DNA from: Candidatus Rokuibacteriota bacterium
GTDB taxonomy: Bacteria; Methylomirabilota; Methylomirabilia; Rokubacteriales; JACPHL01
Reading direction: 5' to 3'
DNA length: 15,607 nucleotides
NCBI GenBank assembly: GCA_016188625.1
Contig: JACPHL010000277.1
Span: 1 to 15,607, forward strand
The stretch's first letter is position 1. Every line of letters starts with the position of its first letter. The notes under the pieces were generated by a model. That model saw nothing but the letters and a program-made list of their open reading frames with translations, searched no databases and was not told the origin of the DNA. This document shows positions 6,086 to 11,297 of the stretch, piece by piece. Both the position numbers and the translations under genes were made by a program.

Positions 6086-6684
6086 CGATCGCGCGGCGCG
6101 ACCCGGAGGGCGTGAGGGCGCGGATCCAGGAGGTCCTCGGAGGCCGGACCCGGCTCGTGGTGGATCCGGGCGATCTCATCCCCGCGGCCGTCCTGATCCC
6201 CCTCGTGGTCAGGGGTGGCGAGCTCTTCATCGTCTTCGCCAAGCGCACCGAGGTCGTCGCCCACCACAAGGGCCAGTTCTCCTTCCCGGGCGGGATCGTG
6301 GAGACCGACGACGGCTCGCGCCCCGAGACGGCGCTCCGCGAGGCCCGGGAGGAGATTGGCCTCGACCCGGCGGCGGTGGAGATCCTGGGGGAGCTGGACG
6401 ACACCGAGACCCGGGCGACCCCCTTCGTGATCACGCCCGTCGTCGGCCTGGTGCGCGAGCCGGGGCCGTATCGGGTGGACGGCCGCGAGATCGAGCGCGT
6501 CCTCGAGGTGCCGCTGCGAGCGCTGCTGGACCCGTCGCGGGTCCGCGAGGAGCTATGGGAGCGGGGTGGCCAGCTCCAGACGATCTACTTCTACGACTAC
6601 GAGGGCGATGTCATCTGGGGGGCGACCGCCCGGATCCTCAAGCAGTTCCTGGAACTGGTCTTCCCGGGCGGCGAGACCGGCTAG
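6082..6684 (+). CDS. NUDIX hydrolase, CoA-pyrophosphatase type
   Basis: Protein of 200 residues. The segment KRTEVVAHHKGQFSFPGG (54-71) is the extension typical of the CoA-diphosphatase subgroup (NudL/PCD1-like, formerly UPF0035), and the NUDIX box continues to ALREAREEIGL (84-94) with Arg86, Glu87, Glu90 and Glu91 in place for metal binding. The enzyme would hydrolyse CoA or acyl-CoA to 3',5'-ADP and acyl-phosphopantetheine. The GTG at 6082 overlaps the previous gene's TGA and has GGAGG 6 bases upstream, so it is preferred over the longer open frame reaching back to 5686. Last gene of the plus-strand run. A CoA-degrading enzyme behind a thiolase and a sirtuin supports a shared CoA/acyl-CoA theme, which is inference. 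Confidence 0.92.
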   Translation: MTIARRDPEGVRARIQEVLGGRTRLVVDPGDLIPAAVLIPLVVRGGELFIVFAKRTEVVAHHKGQFSFPGGIVETDDGSRPETALREAREEIGLDPAAVEILGELDDTETRATPFVITPVVGLVREPGPYRVDGREIERVLEVPLRALLDPSRVREELWERGGQLQTIYFYDYEGDVIWGATARILKQFLELVFPGGETG

Positions 6685-6696
6685 GGATAGCCAAGT

Positions 6697-6738
6697 AGGC
6701 CTTTGGGGAGTCTACCCCCCCGGCAGGCCCCAAAGCCT
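6697..6738 (+). terminator. Candidate terminator hairpin of the thiolase-NUDIX operon
   Basis: AGGCCTTTGGGG (6697-6708) pairs with CCCCAAAGCCT (6728-6738), with one bulged C and a 19-base loop. It begins 12 bases after the NUDIX stop and is followed only by TT rather than a long T-run, so termination may be weak or factor-dependent. Confidence 0.4.
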
Positions 6739-6770
6739 TTCGCCAGCGGCGAAGCCGGACTGGCGAAAGG
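6737..6770. repeat. Long perfect inverted repeat (stem-loop)
   Basis: CCTTTCGCCAG (6737-6747) is exactly complementary to CTGGCGAAAGG (6760-6770). Between them CGGC-GAA-GCCG adds four inner base pairs with a GAA loop and a GA bulge. The result is a hairpin of about 15 pairs, stronger than needed for an ordinary terminator and not followed by T residues on either strand. Its left arm overlaps the right arm of the preceding hairpin by two bases, so the two folds may be alternatives. Confidence 0.7.
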
Positions 6771-6783
6771 TGGGCTTTGCCCA
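6771..6783. repeat. Short perfect hairpin TGGGC-TTT-GCCCA
   Basis: A five-pair stem with a TTT loop directly abuts the long hairpin on its left and lies seven bases before the GGGGGGC hairpin on its right. Alone it would be unremarkable; its place in the series is what matters. Confidence 0.55.
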
Positions 6784-6789
6784 GGGCCG

Positions 6790-6817
6790 TCGGAAGGGGG
6801 GCAGAGCCCCCCTCCGA
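6790..6817. repeat. GGGGGGC hairpin, full copy of an intergenic motif
   Basis: TCGGA-A-GGGGGGC (6790-6802) pairs with GCCCCCC-TCCGA (6806-6817) around an AGA loop, with a single bulged A: 12 base pairs. Its left arm recurs, without the bulged A, at 11017-11030 downstream of the CoA-transferase. No T-run follows, so it looks more like a REP-type intergenic element than an intrinsic terminator. Confidence 0.6.
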
Positions 6818-7054
6818 GTTAAAGGGCCCTGAGGAAGTCTCTTCGGGTTCCAGGGGCTTGCGCCCGGGGCCTGCCCTTCGGGACCTTGCGGCCTCGACTG
6901 ACCGGCGTCCTGTCCTGGGTGATCCCTCCGACGCTTGGGCCGGTGTCCGAACTCCTCAGGGCTACTCTATCGCTAACACGACTCCGAAAGGCTGTCAAGG
7001 CCCGAGGCGTCGGGGCAGCGGGTCGGTCCTGGGTCCGGAGCGAGGAGCCCGTGC

Positions 7055-7060
7055 TACAAT
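7055..7060 (+). promoter_or_regulatory. -10 box TACAAT for a leaderless cyclase mRNA
   Basis: TACAAT (5 of 6 to consensus) lies six bases before the GTG start of the cyclase. With a usual -10 to +1 distance the transcript would begin at or next to the start codon, so no room remains for a ribosome site; none is seen. No recognisable -35 hexamer occurs 16-18 bases upstream, which leaves some doubt. Confidence 0.5.
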
Positions 7061-7066
7061 CCCGCC

Positions 7067-8782
7067 GTGCGCGCCCCCGTCCACCTCTCGGTCAAGACCA
7101 CTCTCCAGGTGCCCCCGGGCGTCCTGTGGGCCTTCCTCGCGGACACCGACCGGATCAATCGTGCCGTGGGCATCCCCCGCGTCCGGTTTCTTCCCGATCC
7201 CGATCCAGGCAGGAAGGGTCATTACCAGGCCGAGATCCGCCTTTGGGGGTGGCGATGGGCCTATGAGGAGTTCCCCTTCGACTGGGTGGAGGGCCGCTAC
7301 TACCACGTCCTGCGGCGATTCCGGACAGGCCCGCTCGGGGAGGTGAGCGCGGGGGTCCGCCTGACCCCTACCGCCGGCGGCGCCACCCTCGAGGTGTTCG
7401 CCACGGTGGTGCCGCGGCACCGGGGCCTGATCCACGCGACCCAGCTCGAGGTCCGCCTCGCGGCCCTCCGGGCGTTCCCAATCCCCGAGCCCCTCATCGC
7501 GGGCCTCCAGCGGCACCTCCTCACCGCGGGGGACCTCGAGGTGGTGCGCATGCGCCCGTTCGAGGTGGCCGACCGGTGGGGCGAGGACCGGACCCAGGTC
7601 CTGCGCCTCTTCCTCTTCGCGACCAAGGCGGGCCTGCTCGACCTGAGCTGGACCGTCCTCTGCCCCCACTGCCGCGCCGTGAGCGCCGAGGCGCCCGCGC
7701 TTTCCCGGGTGCGCGCCGAGGCCCACTGCGCCACCTGCCAGGCCCGGTTCGCGGCGGACCTGGCCGCCTCCGTGGAGGTGCGATTCACGGTGAACCCGGC
7801 GGTCCGCCTCGCCCGCCACGAGACCTACTGCATCGGGGGGCCGGCCAACGCGCCCCAGATCGTGGTCCAGTGGCGCCTGGGGCCGGGCGAGCGACGGCGA
7901 GAGGCGCTGGCGTTGAGGCCGGGGGCGGTGCGAATCCGCTGCTTCCAGGCCGCGGGGCTCGTGCCGCTCCTGGTGACCGAGGGGGCGGGGGAGCCCGACG
8001 CGGTCCGGGTCAGCTGCGAGCAGGACGGGCTGCGCGTCGAGGGCCGGCGGCTCCGAGCGGGAGCGGCGGCGCTGGAGGCCGTCAACGCGCTCGACCGGGA
8101 GGCCCTCCTCGTGGTGGAGCGCGAGACCTGGCGCGAGGGCGCCGCAACGGCGGCCCTGGTCACCTCCCTGCAGGACTTCAGGGATCTCTTCCCCGCGGAG
8201 GCCGTCGCCCCGGGGGAGGAGCTCGGGATCGCCAGCCTGGCCGTGCTGTTCACCGACCTCCGGAACTCCACGGCGTTGTACCAGCAGATCGGCGACCCCA
8301 GGGCCTTCGCCTTCGTGAAGAACCACTTCCGCTACGCCATGGAGTCCGTGGCGAGGCATCGGGGCGGGGTGGTCAAGACGATGGGCGATGCCGTCATGGC
8401 CGCCTTTCCGAGCGCCCGGGACGCGCTCGAGGCGGCCGCGGAGATGCAGGCGCGCTGGGGGGAGTTCCGTCGGGGCCACGGGGACTATTCCGGTCTCTGC
8501 CTCAAGATCGGCGTTCATCAGGGCCCCGCGATCGCGATCAACAATGAGGGCCGGCTCGATTACTTCGGCGCGACCATCAACATGGCCGCCCGCGTCCAGC
8601 AGCGGGCGCAGGGGCTCGACGTGGTGTTCACCGAGGCGGTCCGGCGGGACCCGGAGGTGGACGCCTACCTGAAGGCGGCCAACTGGCGGTGCGAGGTCCT
8701 GACCGTCTCCCTCAAGGGGATCGAAGGGGAGCAGACCCTCTACCAGATCTGGCCGACCGGGAGACCCGGCGGCTCACCCTGA
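7067..8782 (+). CDS. Class III adenylate cyclase with N-terminal SRPBCC/DUF5939-like region
   Basis: Protein of 571 residues. Residues about 5-150 look like an SRPBCC (polyketide-cyclase/START-like) domain: VPPGVLWAFLADTDRINRAVG, then alternating strands. Residues about 165-380 resemble the DUF5939 region found ahead of some cyclases and contain a zinc-knuckle pattern, CPHC (199-202) and CATC (221-224). Residues about 388-565 are the cyclase domain with every key residue: metal aspartates Asp397 (FTDLRNST) and Asp441 (GDAV), purine-selecting Lys437 and Asp498, and transition-state Asn505 and Arg509 (NMAAR). The Lys/Asp pair predicts ATP as substrate, giving cAMP. No membrane segment is seen, so it is probably soluble. 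GTG at 7067 is the start; it sits just behind a -10 box. The SRPBCC domain may sense a hydrophobic ligand, which is inference. Confidence 0.92.
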   Translation: MRAPVHLSVKTTLQVPPGVLWAFLADTDRINRAVGIPRVRFLPDPDPGRKGHYQAEIRLWGWRWAYEEFPFDWVEGRYYHVLRRFRTGPLGEVSAGVRLTPTAGGATLEVFATVVPRHRGLIHATQLEVRLAALRAFPIPEPLIAGLQRHLLTAGDLEVVRMRPFEVADRWGEDRTQVLRLFLFATKAGLLDLSWTVLCPHCRAVSAEAPALSRVRAEAHCATCQARFAADLAASVEVRFTVNPAVRLARHETYCIGGPANAPQIVVQWRLGPGERRREALALRPGAVRIRCFQAAGLVPLLVTEGAGEPDAVRVSCEQDGLRVEGRRLRAGAAALEAVNALDREALLVVERETWREGAATAALVTSLQDFRDLFPAEAVAPGEELGIASLAVLFTDLRNSTALYQQIGDPRAFAFVKNHFRYAMESVARHRGGVVKTMGDAVMAAFPSARDALEAAAEMQARWGEFRRGHGDYSGLCLKIGVHQGPAIAINNEGRLDYFGATINMAARVQQRAQGLDVVFTEAVRRDPEVDAYLKAANWRCEVLTVSLKGIEGEQTLYQIWPTGRPGGSP

Positions 8783-8845
8783 GGCCGGGCCCGGGGAGGA
8801 GGTCCCGCCGCGGAACGAGGGCGGTCCGCAGGGGTTCCCTCAGGG
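8777..8845. repeat. Inverted repeat spanning the convergent stop codons
   Basis: CCCTGAGG (8777-8784) and CCTCAGGG (8838-8845) are exact reverse complements, and each contains the TGA stop of one convergent gene (cyclase and SppA). The 53 bases between are GC-rich and include the palindrome CCGGGCCCGG. It could act as a bidirectional terminator, but both genes simply end in Pro-stop, so part of the match is expected by chance. Confidence 0.3.
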
Positions 8846-9787
8846 CCACCAGAGGTAGAGGAACTTCGGGCCGGCGAGGATGAGCCGCGCCAGGTCCGCG
8901 GCCGAGAGGGTCGGCGGGGCGGGCTCGGCCGCCGAGTAGATGGTGGCGCGGTACTGCTTGGGGCGGTGGTACATGACGACCCGGGCCGCGCCGAGCCCCG
9001 CGGCCTCGCGCGCCGCACCTACCGCCTCGTCGAGGTAGCCCACGGCGTCCACCAGCCCGGCCGCGTGGGCCTCGGCCGCGGTGAGGATCCGCCCGTCGGC
9101 CAGCGCCCGGACCCGCGCCTCGGGGAGCTTCCGCTCCCGGGCGATGAGGCCGACGAAGCGGGCGTGGAGCTGGTCGATGACGGACTGGAAGATGGCGTGC
9201 TCCTCGGGCGACAGCGCCCGGAAGGGGGCGCCCATGTCCTTCTTCTCCCCCGACTTGATGGCCGTGGGGGTCACGCCGATCTTCTGGAGGAGCCCCTCGG
9301 CGTTCACGGTCAGCATGAGCACGCCGATGGAGCCGGTGATGGCGGTCGGGTGGGCGACGATCCGGTCGGCCGCCAGGGCCACGTAGTACCCGCCCGAGGC
9401 CCCCACGTCCAGGAGGGCGGCGACCACCGGGACCCTGCGGGTCGTCTTGAACCGGACGATCTCGCGGTAGAGGATGTCCGAGGCCGTGACGGTCCCGCCC
9501 GGGCTGTTGATCCGGAGGACCAGGGCCTTCACGCGGTCATCGAGAGCCGCCTTCTCCAGCTCCTCGCGGACGCGCGCCAGCAGCGGGACCCGGGGCCGCC
9601 CCTCGAGGGTCAGGAGCGGCTCCTCGGCGAAGACCCCGGAGAGGTCGAGGAGCAGGATCTTCTCGCGCCCCGCCCCCTCCACGGTCTTCTCCTCCAGGGG
9701 CCTGATCCGCGGGGTGAGGTCGATGGAGAGGGCGCACCCGGCGAGGAGGAGCGGCAAGACCAGCAGGCTCCGCAGGATCGGGCTCAT
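8840..9787 (-). CDS. sppA: Signal peptide peptidase SppA-like serine protease, predicted lipoprotein
   Basis: Protein of 315 residues of the S49 peptidase family. It begins MSPILRSLLVLPLLLAGC, a lipoprotein signal with lipobox LAGC and lipidation at Cys18, so the enzyme should be tethered to the outer face of the inner membrane. The catalytic domain shows LRINSPGGTVTASDILY, the nucleophile Ser131 in GASGGYYVA, and the general base Lys183 in IKSGEKKD; both members of the Ser/Lys dyad are present. The short single-domain form matches bacterial SppA of the Bacillus type rather than the doubled E. coli form. These proteases degrade signal peptides and other membrane fragments. The ATG at 9785-9787 is the start because the signal peptide begins there; the frame is open far upstream but that part mirrors the CoA-transferase. 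It diverges from the CoA-transferase across 30 bases and its -10 box is 8 bases before the ATG. Confidence 0.93.
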   Translation of the reverse strand: MSPILRSLLVLPLLLAGCALSIDLTPRIRPLEEKTVEGAGREKILLLDLSGVFAEEPLLTLEGRPRVPLLARVREELEKAALDDRVKALVLRINSPGGTVTASDILYREIVRFKTTRRVPVVAALLDVGASGGYYVALAADRIVAHPTAITGSIGVLMLTVNAEGLLQKIGVTPTAIKSGEKKDMGAPFRALSPEEHAIFQSVIDQLHARFVGLIARERKLPEARVRALADGRILTAAEAHAAGLVDAVGYLDEAVGAAREAAGLGAARVVMYHRPKQYRATIYSAAEPAPPTLSAADLARLILAGPKFLYLWWP

Positions 9788-9795
9788 CGGCTTCC

Positions 9796-9801
9796 AGTAT
9801 A
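9796..9801 (-). promoter_or_regulatory. -10 box TATACT of the sppA-like gene
   Basis: On the minus strand TATACT (5 of 6 to consensus) ends 8 bases before the ATG at 9787, so transcription would start one to three bases before the start codon. A clear -35 hexamer is not visible; the upstream DNA on this strand is the start of the opposite gene. Confidence 0.45.
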
Positions 9802-9804
9802 ACG

Positions 9805-9810
9805 TATAAT
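9805..9810 (+). promoter_or_regulatory. Consensus -10 box TATAAT for a leaderless CoA-transferase mRNA
   Basis: A perfect TATAAT is followed by seven bases (GCGGCCC) and the ATG at 9818. The start point would fall at or beside the ATG, and no ribosome site is present, fitting leaderless translation. The box overlaps an alternative ATG at 9809, which argues against that upstream start. In 70 percent GC DNA a perfect TATAAT in a 30-base intergenic gap is unlikely to be chance. Confidence 0.6.
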
Positions 9811-9817
9811 GCGGCCC

Positions 9818-11011
9818 ATGACCCAGCCCCTGGGCGACCTCCGCATCATCGACCTCTCGCGCATCGTGGCTGGGCCGCTCGCCACGCAGATCTTCGGGGA
9901 CTACGGGGCCGAGGTCATCAAGATCGAGCAGCCCGGCGTCGGCGACGACTGCCGGCAGTGGGCGCCGCCGGTCGCCCCCGACGGCCAGGCCACCTACTTC
10001 TTCGCCGTCAACCGGAACAAGAAGGGCGTGACCCTCAACCTGAAGCACCCCGAGGGGCAGGCGATCCTCAAGGCGCTCGTCGCCCGGGCCGACGTCCTCG
10101 TCGAGAACTTCAAGCCGGGGACCATGGAGGAGCTGGGGCTCGGCGACGAGACCCTCCGGGCCGTCAACCCCCGGCTCATCTACTGCGCCATCTCGGGCTT
10201 CGGCGCGACCGGCCCCTACCGGGAGCGGGCGGGCTACGACGCCATGCTGCAGGGATTCACCGGCCTCATGTCCATCACCGGGGAGCCCGATGGCCCGCCG
10301 GTCAAGGCGGGCGTGGCGCTCATCGACGTCATCACCGCCCTCTTCGCCCACGGGGCGATCCTGGCGGCCCTCCACGCCCGGGAGCGGACGGGGCAGGGGC
10401 AGAAGGTGGAGCTCTCCCTGATGGAGTGCGGGATCGCCGCCCTCATCAACGCGGCCACCGGCTACCTGATCGGCGGCGAGGTCCAGGGGCGGTGGGGGAG
10501 CGCTCACCCGTCGCTGGTCCCGTACCAGGCCTTCCGGGCCCGCGATGACTACCTGATGGTCGGGGCGGGGAACGAGCGGCTCTGGCGGGCCTTCTGCCGG
10601 GTCCTGGGGGCGCCGGAGTGGGCCGACGACCCCCGCTACGACGGGAACGCCAGGCGCGTCGCCCACCGGGAGGAGCTGGTCCGGCTCATCGAGGAGCGGC
10701 TGGCCGGCCGGGACCGCGACGACTGGGTCGCCGCCTTCGCGGCCGCCGGCCTCCCGGCCGGGCCGATCAACGACGTCGCCCAGGTCTTCGAGGATCCCCA
10801 GGTCCGCCACCGCGGGATGGTCGAGGAGGTCGAGCACCCGAGCGCCGGGCGGATCCGGCTCGTGGGGATCCCGGTCAAGTTCTCCGGGACCCCCGCCACG
10901 ATCCGGTCGGCGCCCCCCCTCCTCGGCGAGCACACCGACGAGGTCCTCGGCACGCTCCTCGGCTACTCCGCCGAGACGTGCGCCCGCCTCCGCGCCGACG
11001 GCGTGATCTGA
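9818..11011 (+). CDS. CaiB/BaiF family III CoA-transferase
   Basis: Protein of 397 residues with the family III pattern: LRIIDLSRIVAGPLATQIFGDYGAEVIKIE at the N-terminus in consecutive blocks, FFAVNRNKKGVTLNLKHPEG, DVLVENFKPGTMEELGLG, and SGFGATGPYRERAGYD. The catalytic Asp is most likely Asp170 in GVALIDVITALFA, at the position of Asp169 in formyl-CoA transferase. The C-terminal half carries LPAGPINDVAQVFEDPQV, also typical. Such enzymes move CoA between organic acids through aspartyl-CoA intermediates; the acids used here (succinate, formate, an aromatic or branched acid) cannot be told. ATG 9818 is preferred over the in-frame ATG at 9809, which lies inside the -10 box and adds only three residues. 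The gene stands alone between two opposite-strand genes. Confidence 0.93.
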   Translation: MTQPLGDLRIIDLSRIVAGPLATQIFGDYGAEVIKIEQPGVGDDCRQWAPPVAPDGQATYFFAVNRNKKGVTLNLKHPEGQAILKALVARADVLVENFKPGTMEELGLGDETLRAVNPRLIYCAISGFGATGPYRERAGYDAMLQGFTGLMSITGEPDGPPVKAGVALIDVITALFAHGAILAALHARERTGQGQKVELSLMECGIAALINAATGYLIGGEVQGRWGSAHPSLVPYQAFRARDDYLMVGAGNERLWRAFCRVLGAPEWADDPRYDGNARRVAHREELVRLIEERLAGRDRDDWVAAFAAAGLPAGPINDVAQVFEDPQVRHRGMVEEVEHPSAGRIRLVGIPVKFSGTPATIRSAPPLLGEHTDEVLGTLLGYSAETCARLRADGVI

Positions 11012-11037
11012 AGACCTCGGAGGGGGGCAGGGTCTTC
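11010..11037 (+). terminator. Candidate terminator hairpin of the CoA-transferase gene
   Basis: GAAGACC (11010-11016) pairs exactly with GGTCTTC (11031-11037) around a 14-base G-rich loop. The first arm overlaps the stop codon TGA (11009-11011). No T-run follows, so a weak or factor-dependent terminator, or an RNA-stabilising hairpin, is possible. The loop holds the half copy of the GGGGGGC motif seen at 6790. Confidence 0.4.
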
Positions 11038-11140
11038 GGGAGACCGTGTGGGTGAGGCCGGCCGCCGGGGGTTCCCGCTCGCTCAGCCGGGCTCCCTAGT
11101 GGCCGTAGCTAGCTCGGGCGGGGCTCCGCGCGACCCCCCA

Positions 11141-11155
11141 TCCCCCTGAGGGGGA
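11141..11155. repeat. Short perfect hairpin TCCCCC-TGA-GGGGGA
   Basis: Six base pairs around a TGA loop in the convergent gap. On either strand it could slow transcription, but no T-run follows. Confidence 0.45.
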
Positions 11156-11254
11156 GTACGTCCCGGGCCCGACCGGAGGTCAGCGGTGCCGGGCCGGCGC
11201 GCTTCGCCCCGCCCTGCGCTGCGCACGGCCACACGGCTCGCCCGGAATTCGCTC

Positions 11255-11270
11255 GCCGGGAACCCCCGGC
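11255..11270 (-). terminator. Candidate terminator hairpin of the RND operon
   Basis: GCCGGG (11255-11260) and CCCGGC (11265-11270) form a perfect six-pair stem with a four-base loop, about 27 bases after the permease stop on the minus strand. It lacks a T-run, so confidence is low. Confidence 0.3.
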
Positions 11271-11297
11271 AGGGCCCTCTCACCCAAGAGCCTGAGG

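Larger units (their letters stand above)
6685..7066. other. Non-coding region with a cluster of hairpins
   Basis: These 382 bases contain no convincing gene. The first part (6697-6865) is a run of consecutive inverted repeats, listed separately. The rest (about 6866-7054) is less GC-biased in places (GCTACTCTATCGCTAACACG) and holds the short direct repeat TCCTGGGT (at about 6912 and 7028) and a CCGACGC/GCGTCGG inverted pair about 75 bases apart. It ends in the -10 box of the cyclase gene. It could be a structured RNA, an intergenic repeat family, or the remains of a larger insertion. Confidence 0.6.
11012..11297. other. Convergent intergenic gap without a gene
   Basis: These 286 bases separate the CoA-transferase and the RND permease, which run toward each other. 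I see no convincing gene. The stretch holds the hairpin just after the CoA-transferase, a CCCCC-TGA-GGGGG stem at 11141-11155, GC-rich repeated words such as GCTCGCC (twice, near 11236 and 11251), and a GCCGGG/CCCGGC hairpin near the RND stop. It was searched for tRNA-like cloverleaf arms with a GGTTC loop and none was found. Confidence 0.5.

Noticed and set aside
4681-6684. Sirtuin plus downstream genes as an anti-phage defence island.
   Set aside because: The sirtuin is a full-length catalytic deacylase without effector fusion, and the neighbours are metabolic; there is no nuclease, Argonaute, HerA or TIR partner.
6993-6998. A minus-strand TTGACA that could drive a small RNA through the hairpin cluster.
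   Set aside because: The hexamer at 17 bases is TAGCGA, a poor -10, and about two chance TTGACA occurrences are expected over both strands of a window of this composition.
9818-11011. CoA-transferase seemed to lack the catalytic aspartate because the helix at residues 196-204 reads KVELSLMEC with only Glu.
   Set aside because: The family's catalytic Asp lies earlier, in the segment matching GVALIDVITALFA; Asp170 fits the position of Asp169 in formyl-CoA transferase, so the enzyme looks intact.
11060-11100. GGGGGTTCCCGCTCGCTCAGCC looked like a possible tRNA T-arm.
   Set aside because: No GTTCRANNC consensus, acceptor pairing or anticodon arm could be built around it.
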